DNA from: Ceratobasidium sp. AG-K
Taxonomy: Eukaryota; Basidiomycota; Agaricomycetes; Cantharellales; Ceratobasidiaceae
Direction: 5' to 3'
DNA length: 64,000 nt
Assembly: GCA_037039685.1 (NCBI GenBank)
Contig: JAWNGF010000001.1
Coordinates: 3,906,001 to 3,970,000 of the forward strand
Every line of letters starts with the position of its first letter. Position 1 is the first letter of the stretch. Below the pieces are notes generated by a model. It was not told the DNA's origin. It saw only the letters and a program-made list of their open reading frames with translations, and did not search any database. A program made the translations under genes and the position numbers. Positions 39,111 to 50,303 of this stretch are shown here, piece by piece.

Positions 39111-40425
39111 GGTGACGGCCAGAGCTTGCCGAGGGTTCTTGCTACTCGGTGATGCCTGCTCTCGATTGGTTTTAGTCTGTGCGGGCAGAGTTAACTGCAT
39201 TTGCTATTTTCAAACAATAAATGAACATGAAATTCAATCAGCCTTTTTGGGGCGAGAATCACAGCATTGTGCCACTGAATGCTAAAATCGGTACTCCCCC
39301 GTTGGTGGGCTCAAACAAATAAACTATATGCGCGCCAGCATTCCCCAGTCATTCGGCCAATAAGTATTGGCAAGCAAACATCCCCTCTAATCTTCCCGCG
39401 CGGCTTTCTGATATACTGGTCCCAGGGGGTTCAAGCTCCGATGCAGAGCAAAGTATTGCTGTCAAGCCATGAGCGAGACTATTCTTTGATCGAAACTCGT
39501 CGGTAATCATATGGGGCTTGACCGAAAGAGGCAACAAAACCCGGTGTGGGTCTTTTTTCCTTTGCATTTGGCTATCCTTTTCAGTCTGATGTGCGGGCCT
39601 GGAGCGCTTGCGAAGTACATCGTCGGTCAGAATTTGATGCAATAATATTCAGGGCGCCGCTCCCCCTAGTTTTGCAACTACCCCATACTTGAGTGCCCAC
39701 CAGGTTGGCTCCGGACATCAAGTCAACAGGCACAAGCACGCCGGGCCTATTCGATGCGATTTCCTGGTTGCTTGTACTTGGAGTCTTATCCGAAATGAAT
39801 GACCAGATAGTAGTCATCTTAGAGGGCGACTGAAAAGTGCTTCACCCGTCGTGCACCTGCCTAATCCCTACCAAGTCTTTGTGATAGAGAAATGGCCACC
39901 TCTAATTACTATATCACAGGGTACGCAACACCGCGCATGAGTTATAGCTGCAGTACGTCTCGCGTTCTGCGACTTTGCCACCACTCAGTCGGGTCATTGT
40001 TAGTGTGCTTGTTTACCCAAGCTAACGCGCGAAGATCTGGATGCCTATGCTCAGAGCATGGTCCCGAGGTCAGACAGCCTAACCGGTCTACGGCACGGAA
40101 ATCTACCGCTGTGGGAGGCGACTTATCGAACCACGCATTTGACACTACGCATACACGTGGTCGTCGGTCTCGTCGGAAACAAGAAGGGAAGACATGGCGT
40201 GCCATCACATGGCGCATATAGTATAAAAGGACACACTTGTGGGCCAAAAAACGCCTTGTTCTTTGCTTCAAGTTGGTTATATTTCGTGTTTAGGTTAGTT
40301 AGGTTTCATTGTGAACCGATTGCTAATAATCTGTACATCACATCACATCACACCTCTAGTGAACTCCGACATCGATCGCGGACCAAAAACTCTCCCGAAC
40401 CGAGAGTTATTCCTCGCAACTTGAA
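39111..40425. other. Gap of 1.3 kb with the FAD-oxidoreductase promoter
   Basis: No gene recognised; ORFs of about 75-110 codons on both strands lack motifs. The right end holds a TATA-like box (annotated separately) and a tiny tandem repeat, CATCA about three times, at 40337-40353. Confidence 0.4.
40222..40229 (+). promoter_or_regulatory. TATA box of FAD oxidoreductase gene
   Basis: The octamer TATAAAAG lies about 200 bases upstream of the ATG at 40426 on the coding strand. Such boxes are rare in this window and often mark inducible fungal genes. The 5' UTR would be long, about 170 bases. Confidence 0.45.
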
Positions 40426-42310
40426 ATGGATACGTCGACTCTTCCAGTTCCTCTGAACCCAGAGGACGGCGTCTTTGCAGCTTTCAATCAGTCACCTTCC
40501 CAGCCGGCGCCGTTGCCAATACCCAACCCCACCAAATCCTTCTGGTTGGACTCTGATCCTTCGGCGAACCCGCTCGCAACTGTTGGGAGCACTGGGCCTC
40601 TTGCTCAGGTGGCGGATATCGTCATTATCGGATCGGGGATTACAGGCTGTAGTGCTGCGTACCACCTCGCACAGTTGTTCCAGGGCCATGCGCAACCACT
40701 GTCAGCTGTCATTCTCGAGGCAAGGGATTTCTGTGAGTTGTTCTGACTAACTGGTTTCGCTGGCACTGACCAATGCGTCAACAGGTTCGGGGGCTACTGG
40801 TAGGTGCCTTGAATACTATGATATTAATAGTAAATGAGCCGCCCCATAACTAACAAACGTACAGGGCGTAACGGGGGACATCTCACCGCAGCGACCGTCT
40901 CTGACTTTCACGAACGTGTCAGAGTTCATGGTGTCGACGAAGCTCTCCGTGCAGTAGCATTGGAACGGCACACCGTCTCGTCTATCTTGGATTTTTTGGA
41001 CAAGACGCCGGGTGAAGCGAAAGAAGTCGACCTCATTCGAGGAGGACATGTCGGCCTGCTGTTTACACCTAGTGAAGTCGAGGCTGCTCGCGTTGACATG
41101 GCATCGGCTGCCGAAGCGGGGTTGAACCTGACCGGTGTCGAATGGCTCGAGCCTGAAGTTACCAAAGAACGATTTCGAGTTCAGCTTCCTGGAATCTATA
41201 GTCCGGGGCATACCGTCTGGCCGCTTAAGCTTGTCACAAGACTCTATGAAGCCGCAAAGGGGGCCGCCTCCCCGAGTTCATGGCTGGGCTCAACAGTAAG
41301 CTGGTTTACCCAAAATCGCCCAGCGTTCTCGTTGGACTTGTTCACGCACGCACCCGTTGAAGCGGTTGAAGCGATCTCAAGCGATTCTGGGCATCGCTGG
41401 CTAGTGAAGACGAGACGAGGCGATGTCAAAACCCGCTATGTTATTCACGCCACCAATGCGTATGCATCCCATCTTTTACCTCAGCTTGCCGGACCAGTGA
41501 AAGGCATTGTGCCGACACGAGCCCAATGCGTGGCAGCTCGTGGATCCATCAAGGCTCGCAATTGGCCGGTGGTCGGCTGGGGAGCAAATGAAGGCTACGA
41601 ATACTGGCAAGTCACATTGCCTTATGCACTCACTCAAGGTATTGATGAGACCCTAGGTTTGCCCGACCTCCAAGAGATGCCGATGAGAAGGCACTGATTG
41701 TCCTTGGTGGTGGTCGCGAGACCGCAGTGCCTAACCACGAGTATAATATCGCAGACGATTCAACAGTCAATCCTGTAATTTCTCTGACTCTGCGCAAGTT
41801 TCTGCCGCGATTGTATCCCGGAGATTTTGACGATATCGATCCTGAGATGGAATGGGTAAGTTTCGCTCCTGGCTCCTGGCTTTGTGTAAATGCTGAGTGA
41901 TAGTTATACATAGACTGGGATTATGGGCTTCACTCGCTCTAGGGACCCATTGGTGAAGTACCTTACGATTGTATACATGCGCGGCTAAACATTATCACAG
42001 GTCGGAGAGGTCTACAACGATGAAGGCGAAGTCCTAACTGGGCAATATATCGCAGCTGGTATGTACTTAGATGTCGACCGGTCCGATATTGTTGAACACT
42101 GGCCCAACAGGGTATTCTGGACATGGAATGCCTCGGGCGTTTGGTTGGTGAGTCAGATATGCGAAATACGAAGCCAATAGTTGGTAATGTGTCATGATCG
42201 CTAGTGCTGAGGTTGTGGCGCAAATGATTCATGCAGAGGTGTTAGGCAAGTCATGGTCACCGCCAGATTGGTTCCCTCGCCACCTTTTGACCAAGCCCGA
42301 GCGAGAGTAG
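40426..42310 (+). CDS. FAD-dependent oxidoreductase, DAO family
   Basis: Probably oxidises an amine or amino acid with FAD; the substrate is unknown. The eight exons are 40426-40732, 40785-40799, 40865-41606, 41657-41855, 41914-41952, 42001-42058, 42111-42147 and 42205-42310. They sum to 1503 bases, 500 codons plus stop, with no frame break. The dinucleotide fold is ADIVIIGSGITGCSAAYHL. The second motif SGATGRNGGH is assembled across a 15-base exon. YVIHATNAYASHLLP and the C-terminal GYSGHGMPRAFGCAEVVAQ complete the FAD site. Intron 3 (41607-41656) uses a GC donor; only this choice gives YEYWFARPPRDADEKAL in frame. No signal peptide or membrane span. Length is normal for fungal members. Confidence 0.88.
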
Positions 42311-42612
42311 TCAGTGAAGTACCTTGGCTTTCTAGCAATAAATCTCATGAACCTACTACTGTCATTGTTCTGCGTTCACTGAATCGAAAGTCTTGGTGAC
42401 TCGTAGTTCTGTATGCCGTCACATACGCACTAACTTTTTCATAGCACGTGCCTGGACTCGGCATCTCAAGCAGACAGAATAGCCGCACGAGGGAAGCACA
42501 TTTATTATACTTAAGAACAGCTGGTTGAGGTCTGTATGAAGGATGAACAGATATGAAAATGTACATAGGGCTGATATTCTACTATGGGAATGTCCGCCAT
42601 CTGGTTGGATAT
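42311..42612. other. Gap between convergent FAD oxidoreductase and Skp1 genes
   Basis: Two 3' regions meet here. No gene or repeat is visible. Confidence 0.5.
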
Positions 42613-43363
42613 TTAACGATCCTCGGCCCATTCCTACAACGAACATATTAGGTAAAGCAAGCGTATTACTCGCGTTTATACTCACGTTCTCCTTTTTGAT
42701 CTGAGCCTAAAAACGTAACACATGAGAACCAGAGCAGCAATTGATAGAACGGGTGCAATCTCACCTCCTCCTCAGGAGTAAAGTCGTTCACAATATTGAA
42801 CAACTTGCGGATCTCTTCGGGTGTCTTACCCTTAATCATGTTAGCGACAGTCTTGCATCCAACATCACTGCAGAGGAAATCAGCAGCTGCACCCAATTAC
42901 ACGCATCATACGTACAGGAGTGCCTTGATATCGAGATAGTTCGCAGCCAGAATAATCTCGAACAACATCTCTTGATCGACTTGAATAAACTTCTGGTCCC
43001 ATTCGCCAATTTCACTGACTTGGCGTTTTCGGGGATCATCTGAGCTGTTATCGGCCTCTGCCGCAGGCAAGGGCTCAGTGCGATGGTGTTCGCAATATTC
43101 GAGCACCTAGGGCGCGTCTCAGCGAACGCCGTGAGTGAGAAACTTGATCCGTCACCTTTTTCAGAACGCTCGAAGACACATTGGGGAGGGGAATCGGTTG
43201 GTCAGACTCGCCGACGTCTGTGTGTAATGGGGTTAGCCAACTGCACCGGATCCGCGCCACGAATAAATTAACCCTCTAGCATGTTCTTGATTAGGACGCT
43301 GCGCTCGGCCACATCCTTGTCAACAGTGAATTGCTCGTTATCGGAAGTTACTAGCAAAACCAT
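42613..43363 (-). CDS. skp1: Skp1, SCF ubiquitin-ligase adaptor
   Basis: Links F-box proteins to cullin in SCF ubiquitin ligases and also acts at kinetochores. The protein reads [20 protein letters not shown], then [44 protein letters not shown] (BTB/POZ-like fold), [47 protein letters not shown] and EWAEDR. Exons include 43273-43363, 43156-43217 and a 21-base exon at 42686-42706 that encodes only AQIKKEN. The final exon holds six codons and the stop at 42613-42615. Every segment that contacts F-box proteins is present and the length (about 160 residues) is normal. Confidence 0.95.
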
Positions 43364-43733
43364 CTTGTCTAGAAGTAGCTAGGAGAGGGAGTATTTATTG
43401 ATGTGTGGTGGTGGGGGACAGCTAGAGATGGTATCCCTTTGAATTCGATTACCTCATCCTTCACGTGATTACACATATCATTCAAGAACAATTCGAGGGT
43501 TGAGTCCACCAAATGAAGACTACGAGTTGGCACGGTGATATTGCCTCGATTCAATGACATTCTATCACCATTTAACATTCTTCGCGTCGCCATAAGAGGT
43601 AGCTTGAAGCACTCGTACAGCTCAGCGTGGCATGTATGCGTGTTCAAATACCAATAATCAGGGACGGGCATCGTGGCCGCAACGATTTGGGAGCGTGCTT
43701 GATAGCATACATTCAACTACTCTTTTCGGTCAG
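43364..43733. other. Spacer between Skp1 and WDR53-like genes
   Basis: It contains a 115-codon minus-strand open frame (43369-43716) with no recognisable motif. I take it as chance or untranslated leader of Skp1. The stretch should include the Skp1 promoter. Confidence 0.4.
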
Positions 43734-45240
43734 TCACGCAGCCGAGCCACCTTTCAATCGGCGTTTCCAAATCTCCACACAACCGCGACCCGTAGACGTG
43801 AGCCCGGCAACAACAATGTGAAGAACGTTCTCTGGAGTGGTAAACGCAGCAAGGCTGTTGACCTTGTGGACTCGCTTTGTTTGCACTGACCAAAGCTGCT
43901 GTAATTCAATCTCTGTAGCAGCAGAGCGCCCTCCCTTCGAAGGTTCCGGGAGTCGGAGATGTTTGACTTGACCCCCCAAGCTCACAGTCAGCAACTCGGA
44001 TGGGTTGACCCACGAGCTGTGTAGCCCCTTGGTTAGCTAATATTAAATGTGACAGAGAACATTAAACTCACATGCCCACGACCGGTCCCTCGGCGATATG
44101 ATATTGGACCACCATGTCTGCATTCAACCCATTCCATTTACGTTTGTTCGGCCTGCTGTCCCCCCGTCCCCTTTCCCCCCCTCGTCCGACAATTACTCTT
44201 CCATCGGCAGTCGCCGCAGCAAGTACGCCATCGGAGCTTATTGTTACCGAGAGAAGAAAAGGGGGTGAGAGCGAAACAGGAGAATCGTGGCTTGAAGGAG
44301 GCGCAGCTAAAATCAATCAGAGACTCAATGTCACATTTTCATAATTTACAAGGCGACAATGCTTGAACTCACGAACGTCCAATTTGGAAAGGACTGTGCC
44401 GAGGGTGCTGTCGAAGTGCATAAGTTGCGAGTCGTATCCCCCAGAAACAACTGAATAGAAGCCCCACAACATAAGCTGATCTTCAACTGCTTCCGTTAGA
44501 GTGTACACTTGCTTTCTCGCGGTCTGATAGGAACAAATACAACAGAGCCGCATATCTAACCAAGAGTAGTGGGGCCGACGCCGGATTAACCGATCACAAA
44601 TGCCTCATACACAATCATACTTACGTTTGCGTGAGCGGCTCTCATAACCTTCCGGTTCTTTGTTTGGGTGTTCAGGACCCCTACCGCCCCCGAATCGCAA
44701 GAATACGCCATCGAATCCTTGGAGACTGATATCTTGAAACAGATATTCAGCAAACCCTGTTCGCAATGATTTACTCACTTGATTTAGAACGTCACCCTCG
44801 CCGCCCTGGCTATCCTCGATGAGGGTCACAATGTCCTCCGCCTCCTCACTGTTCATCACCAGTTTATCCGAGTCTAGATTAAAGAGAAATGCCTGCCTGC
44901 CGCACGCAGCCCATGCCTTCCCGAGCGTGTTTGTACCTCCACCTTGTTGCGTGCACACACATGTTACCTCATTGGGAAGGCCTTGAATGGCCTTGCGTAG
45001 TGCTCGCGGAGCGCTCGGCGACAGGTCAAAAACCCGAATACTACCATCCTCTAAGAGTCGGGTTTGTCGTTAGAAGCTTGCTTTGAGATGACTCGAAAAA
45101 GGCTCACCGCCTCCCGCCAATAACACACCGTTGACTGTGAATGCCACGGCTGTGAAGGGCCTGGGCGCCTCGAACGAAATCACATCGAGTAAATCTTCTG
45201 GATTTCCTAGCTTGATTCGGACCGTTTCCAGGATTGGCGT
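43734..45240 (-). CDS. WD40-repeat protein, WDR53-like; N-terminus unclear
   Basis: Beta-propeller protein of unknown role. Visible pieces in order: PRPFTAVAFTVNGVLLAGG, SIRVFDLSPSAP, NEVTCVCTQ, KAWAACGRQAFLFNLDSD, MNSEEAEDIVTLI, VSGGYDSQLMHFDSTLGTV, FLLSVTISSDGVLAAATADG, SELLTVSLGGQVKHLRLP, then KVNSLAAFT and GCVEIWKRRLKGGSAA with TGA at 43734-43736. The blade order, the EEAEDIV and KVNSLAA positions and the short length resemble animal WDR53, whose function is poorly known. The start is a problem: the frame YSRLSQTPILETVRIKLG extends up to a stop with no ATG, while the nearest ATG (about 45263) is one base out of frame. I mark 45240 as an approximate edge. Confidence 0.6.
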
Positions 45241-45536
45241 TTGGGATAAGCGACTGTACCCATTATTGTGATTCTTTCACACTAAATATCGGACAGTCGT
45301 TGAGCCGGGCACTAGCGACTTGTCAGGTGTGATGGTAAATTTCGGTCCAAACAACCTTATACAACCAATTAGCGATTAAACTAAATTGGAAATTGGATTG
45401 ATTTGGATTTGACTATTATTGGCAAATGACGTATGCTTCCAAGTAAGTGCATTTCAGCATCTTCCCTTATCGCGTAGCTCAGCTGTGCGACCCCCCGCAA
45501 CGATCTACAGAGCACTCAACTCATACACATAGCACT
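45241..45536. promoter_or_regulatory. Divergent promoter region
   Basis: A compact AT-rich stretch (about 45340-45440) separates the minus WD40 gene from the plus glutamine-synthetase-like gene, so both must be driven from here. I see no clear TATA box. Confidence 0.4.
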
Positions 45537-47733
45537 ATGGCTGCCACTGAAGGAGCACCTAAATCTATCGAGGATCTACATAAATTGTTGGAGAATGATA
45601 CCAAGATCAAAGTCGCAGGTGGGTGGGCTCACTGACGAGGGAATCACACATTTCTCAGACGTCTGTTCCTATAGGAATTGACGGTAAGTACACTCCTGTA
45701 TCAAAGTAGTCGACTATAATATCTACGTCATCAGTGGATGGAATCCTTCGTGGCAAGTTCATGGCAAGCATCCAAGTGGTATCTGCTGGTTTGACGCACT
45801 AATTACAACCTGTCCATAGTCGAAAGACAAATTTCTAAGTGCTGTCAAGAGCGACGGGTTTGGTTTCTGCAGCGTCATCTTGTTCGTTCCACATAGCATT
45901 TGAACGAACAGTACTGAATGATTTTTCTTTAGTGGTTGGGACATGCATGATACGGTATACCCTAATGAACTTCTAGTCTCTAATCGTGCCAATGGCTATC
46001 GCGACATTTTGGCCCGGATTGACCTGTCAACGTATCGGCGCCTCTCTTGGGAGGCGAATGTCCCATTCTTCTTGTTAACTTTCTTGGACCCCGAGACTCG
46101 CGAACCAATCCCGGTTTGTCCACGAGGAACGCTATCAAAGGTCGTCAAGGCAGCGGGGAGCTTGGGGTGGGAACCAGTTGCGGGGGTGGAATACGAATAC
46201 TTTCAGTTTAATGGTATGTATGCTTAGACCCCTCCCCCCTCGACATCCATTGATGTGGTCGCTCTACAGAAACGCCTAACACCGTGGCCGAGAAAAAGTT
46301 TACCGGATTGACACCCTTAACCTCTGGAAGTGAGTGTATCGTCCTGCATTTTCTAGTTATTCAACTCTCAACAAATACAAGTGCACGGATACTCGCTGTT
46401 ACGAACGCAGTTGAACCAAGAATACTTCCACGACTTATTTGACGAAAGCAAGAAGTTTGGGATTGAAATCGAGGGACATCGTAAGTTGACGCTCTCACTC
46501 AGCTTCTGTATAACAAATTTACCCGTTACCCAGATACCGAGACCGGTCCCGGTGAGGAGATCACTACATGGCCTCTATAGTTTTCGTATTGATTTCGCCC
46601 CTGGGAAGGCGTCTACGAAACCGCGCTAGCATACACCTCCGCGCTTCGGATGGCTGATAATGCGACCCTGTTCAAGTTTGTTGCGAAAAGCGTTGGTATG
46701 AAACGGGGTGTGATTCCCTCGTTCATGGCCAAACCTTGGGCAAATGTAAGTTCTCTGGTCCGGCATGATTGCTGTGTCACTCATAGGGTGCAATCATAGC
46801 TACCCGGTTGCAGTGGGTTCGTGAATGAGGCACCGGTACCGAATAGGTATTCATAACTACTTTTAGGCATATTCACGTTTCTTTGCGTGACAAAGACGGG
46901 AATAATGTGTTCGCATTGTCTGAAGCGGATAAGGGCAAGGGGCGCACAGATGCACAGTATCAAGACGTGCGCTGGTTAAGCCAAGAAGGCGAATGGTTCC
47001 TGGCCGGTGTACTTGAGGGGTTAACGGATAGTACGTTTCAATCTGTCAAACTGTCCATACGCGGTTGATCTGACCGGCTTTTGACAGTTGTTCCTATGGT
47101 AAGTGGCGAACGAAGTTAAAGATAGGCCCGAGAGTGAATAAGCATACAGTTGGTACCAACGATAAACGGCTATAAGCGACTGGTCGGGGGAGAGGTATAC
47201 AATCGGTCCGACTTCACCTATGAATTGAAAAGCTAATACCAAACTAGGCCTTTTGGGCTCCTAACGCAGTGACATACGGCTATGACTCTCGCGCAGCCTC
47301 TATCCGGATCATATCACCACCTTTCAGTTCCACCTTCCGCGACGCGTCTCGAAATCCGAGTTCCGGGTGCAGACATGCAGCCTCATTTCGCGTTATCCGC
47401 CATCTTTCGTCTAGGCCTGCGTGGGATCAAAAAGAAGGTCCAGCTACCAGGACCGCCTATTTCCGTACTTCAACGAGAGAACAAGGCTCCAATTCGGCTC
47501 GCAGCCAGCCTGGAAGAGGGAACTCGGAAGCTTATGGCTGAGGATAGCATAGCCCGGGAGGTCCTGGGCAACGACTTTGTGGACCACTATGGAGGAACTC
47601 GCTCGCATGAAGTCAAGCTCTGGAATGAAGCTGTTACGAATTGGGAAGGTTAGTGCATAAGGTTAGAACTGGGTCGCGCGTAACTTAGTCCTCAACCTTG
47701 GTCATAGTCGAGCGCTATCTGGAACTCGCATGA
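45537..47733 (+). CDS. Glutamine-synthetase-like enzyme (GlnA/FluG type), with a frameshift and micro-exons
   Basis: A type I-like glutamine synthetase fold, as in the C-terminal part of fungal FluG, and not the usual eukaryotic GSII; the substrate may be another gamma-glutamyl acceptor. I resolve 15 exons; several are tiny: 45675-45683 (9), 45735-45763 (29), 46534-46551 (18), 46800-46816 (17) and 47088-47098 (11). The joined protein shows AGIDVDGILRGKFMSKDKF, EYEYFQFNETP, HTETGPGVYETALAYT, the ammonia/glutamate-site text LPGCSGHIHVSL, VPTINGYKRLVGGE, TYGYDSRAASIRI and TRLEIRVPGADMQPHFAL. Intron 3 (from 45764) has a GC donor. The exons total 1441 bases, one too many: an extra T in the TTT at 47322-47324 separates SIRIISPP from SVPPSATRLE. 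Otherwise the enzyme looks complete. Confidence 0.85.
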
Positions 47734-47847
47734 AAGATAACTTAAAGTTAAATAACGATAGTGGTGTGAACGGGAATTTCTGACATCACGGTGTTTGTCG
47801 TTTGAATTAGTTGACAGATGAATTCATATGTTAGTTTGACAAAATTA

Positions 47848-47920
47848 CACGGGGGCTGGGATCGAACCCTCAGTATTCAACTGAACGAGACCGAAGAAAC
47901 GACTGCGCCCACGAGTCGTC
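47848..47920 (-). repeat. Possible tRNA-derived SINE fragment
   Basis: On the minus strand an A-box-like TGGGCGCAGTCG is followed about 35 bases later by a perfect-looking B box, GGTTCGATCCC, then AGCCCCCGTG and TAATTTTGTC. A small stem (TTCAG/CTGAG) lies between. The variable loop and a pairing 5' acceptor strand are missing, so this is not a working tRNA. A tRNA-derived short interspersed element is the likeliest source. Confidence 0.3.
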
Positions 47921-48261
47921 TCATCCCGAGGAAGGTTCTCGCCCCTCTGTTCCACGATGCCAACGTATCTTCTTTGCCCTCGGCTGACAGGATTGGGCAA
48001 GGTGTAATACCGCACAAAGCCAGGTACCAACGCAAATAGAGTATGGTCTTTGCCTATGCCAACCTATACTGACACATAAGATAGTAGATTATGGAGAATA
48101 GTTATTTTGTACGTACATGTTGGCCAGGATGGAATTGAGTCCCTCGTTGACGAACGAGTATGTTACCCGCTTTAACTTCTTGGTCTATGATGCGAGTTGA
48201 AGCGCTACGCTCGCAGAAAGTACATACATCACAGCTACCCACCAGAGAACTTTTTTATACC

Positions 48262-48344
48262 TAGACGTTGACCAGGAGATTTCCCGTGATTCTTGGTTGT
48301 ACCACCAGCCTTCTTGGTTGCAGTTCGAACCTGCACTGCTAGGT
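48262..48344 (+). repeat. Possible tRNA-derived fragment
   Basis: A perfect T-arm (TGCAG, loop TTCGAAC, CTGCA) is followed by CTGCTAGG, and an 83-base upstream point has CTAGACG, which pairs with it only partly. The D arm is poor. The tail GTGTAAGGAATTTGTGTC resembles the tail of the fragment at 47848-47920. Confidence 0.25.
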
Positions 48345-49325
48345 GTAAGGAATTTGTGTCTGGACTGAAGCCGAACCATGCCTACGTAAGTTAAACTCTG
48401 TGATTTTTGACCCAAACTGAGTTGACCGGTTTCTTAGGGTTGATAGGCCTAGACTAGAGATGATTGAAGACATGGCCGTCGGGTAGTGGAAGGACGATGA
48501 CCACGTGATCGAAATAAAATACTGACGAAATGAGAGCAGAATCGTAACCACTGTGCAGGTTCATTTACTACGTCAATTTAATGTCCAGCCCTCCGAGTAA
48601 CACAACCTCCAGAATCACATGCTTCTGGCGTCGGCCACACTCACTCAACTCCATTGAGTGCGCTGGTAACTAGGTATGTTTCGTCCAAACACCAGCTTCT
48701 GGAGACCTTGCTCTGATCTCTACATGTCATGATACCAAACCACCTCGCTGTCTCCCTAGGCGAGCCTCGCATGCGGCTGTATTTTCCGAGCGCCGAACGA
48801 TCTGAGCGGGGAATCAGCTGAGCCAAGTGCTTGTAATGCAATTTCGCGTCCTGCCAAGGCGCATGTCCTCGGTGCTCCTCCGATTAGTTGCGTCTCCGGG
48901 CTCTGTGCTGTACTCTCCGCATGCGGTGGAAACCTCCCGGAACATCTCACTCCCACAATCTGTCATCTCTCGCTAAGCCACAGTGAGTACTTCTCAACAT
49001 GGAAATCTCCGGATCACTATACTGTAATTCTTCCCCTCTGCCTATCGTGAGTACAAATGTCCAAATGTGGGCGTACATTCGCGCGCTTGCGTTCGGGAAA
49101 GGCTTGCCGATCGTATCAAGCTGGGTTGGGCTGTATCACATAGATCATAGAGTCACTTTAAATATCCCCGCCTCAACTCGGAAGACGGACCACTGTTCTT
49201 GATCGGTGAATGCCCAACTTGCTAGGCTGCAACGCTGCACAAATGCGCCTATTGAGTCCACCTGCGGATATTGAACGAGTGCTCGGGTCCAGTGGGTACT
49301 TGGTTTCGAATATTGATAAGCCGGC

Positions 49326-50303
49326 ATGTTCGGAGCCTCCCTCACTTTGTTCGTTGTTGACATTCTGCCACAGAGAGGGCATGTATTTCGTGCCACCAGA
49401 GTTTCAGATCATGCAGTCGTGATGGTTAAATGCGTACTCAAGGGAAGCGCGGAAGCGCACATGCTCGCGCTATTTCGGGGACTTCAAGAACAAGGCAAGC
49501 GCTTGCCTGTTATTGGTGAGTCAGGCTATCTTGTAAGAGTAAGTTTCCCATTTCGAGCGGTTGGGAGTGTTGACTTGGTGTCTCGCTCAGGCGTGGTAGA
49601 AATGATCCAAGTCACGTCACAGGAGGTCATATTGACTGTCCTGGAAGATTGGGGGCGCACCCTGGCTGAACTTGGACACCTCGCGCCATCAGACTTCTTT
49701 CATATTCTGCGACAATGCTTTGAGGTATGTATGTGTTCAACCCGCCTCTGGCGCACTATGTTGACTCTGGACATTCACAGGCAGTTGCAGCCCTCCATGC
49801 AATAGGGATTGCTCACCTTGATATATCACGTTACAACTTCCTCTGCAATGATGATCTAAAAGTTGCCATTGTAGATTTTGAACAATCGCGTTGCTTTCAG
49901 CATGCTAACCCAAGCTCAAATCATGAGAACACCCCCAATCCACGGTCCTACCATGCCCGATCTCATTCGCACATGGTATACCCTCATCGCACGACCGAAA
50001 TACCGCCTGAATTTCGGGCAGACGATGCGCACAGGCGTAAACACTGCGCATACAAGCTGGATATATTTGCGTTGGGAGTATTGATCTTACGGTTCGCCAA
50101 GGTAAGCGCGTTGACTCTGGGGTGAGCTACACGGATATACTTATTCAGCCACTCTGCAGTCCTCTGGATTTGACTGTCCAAGATTGGTACTACTGGCCGA
50201 ACCCCTAGTAGAGTGTGACCCACTACACCGCCCTACCGCGGCCGAGGCGCTAGGATGGTTCCATAAGTGGTATGAAAGAGTGGGCGTCGTCTTGTCCAGC
50301 TAG
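49326..50303 (+). CDS. Protein-kinase-like protein
   Basis: A small kinase fold of a type common in basidiomycetes. Exons used: 49326-49515, 49591-49734, 49781-50101 and 50160-50303, all in one frame. The N-lobe reads RGHVFRATRVSDHAVVMVKCV, whose K could be the ATP-binding lysine. The catalytic loop is IAHLDISRYNFL (H-L-D in place of H-R-D, with the Asn kept). The metal-binding DFG appears as DFE (VAIVDFEQSR). Then IPPEFRADDAHRRKHCAYKLDIF, ALGVLILRFAK and finally ECDPLHRPTAAEALGWF. The start is uncertain because the frame lacks a clear N-terminal domain; upstream exons between 48999 and 49320 are possible. Substrate unknown; the DFE change makes activity doubtful. Confidence 0.6.

Larger units (their letters stand above)
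47734..49325. other. Gap of 1.6 kb with tRNA-like fragments
   Basis: Apart from two tRNA-like pieces (listed as repeats) the stretch holds only short ORFs. An open frame beginning at 48999 could be an upstream exon of the kinase-like gene but is not supported by clear splice junctions. Confidence 0.4.

Noticed and set aside
40337..40353. CATCA tandem repeat
   Set aside because: Only about three copies; too short to be a CRISPR or a notable satellite.
43369..43716. 115-codon minus ORF between Skp1 and WDR53-like genes
   Set aside because: No motif and no intron signals; lies where the Skp1 leader is expected.
47248..47340. A 59-base intron (donor in GCAGTGACAT, acceptor CTTTCAG) to explain the glutamine-synthetase frameshift
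   Set aside because: It would delete the conserved TYGYDSRAASIRI segment, so a single extra T is more likely.
48262..48344. A functional class II tRNA gene
   Set aside because: The T arm is perfect, but the acceptor stem has two mismatches and no D arm or convincing anticodon arm could be drawn.
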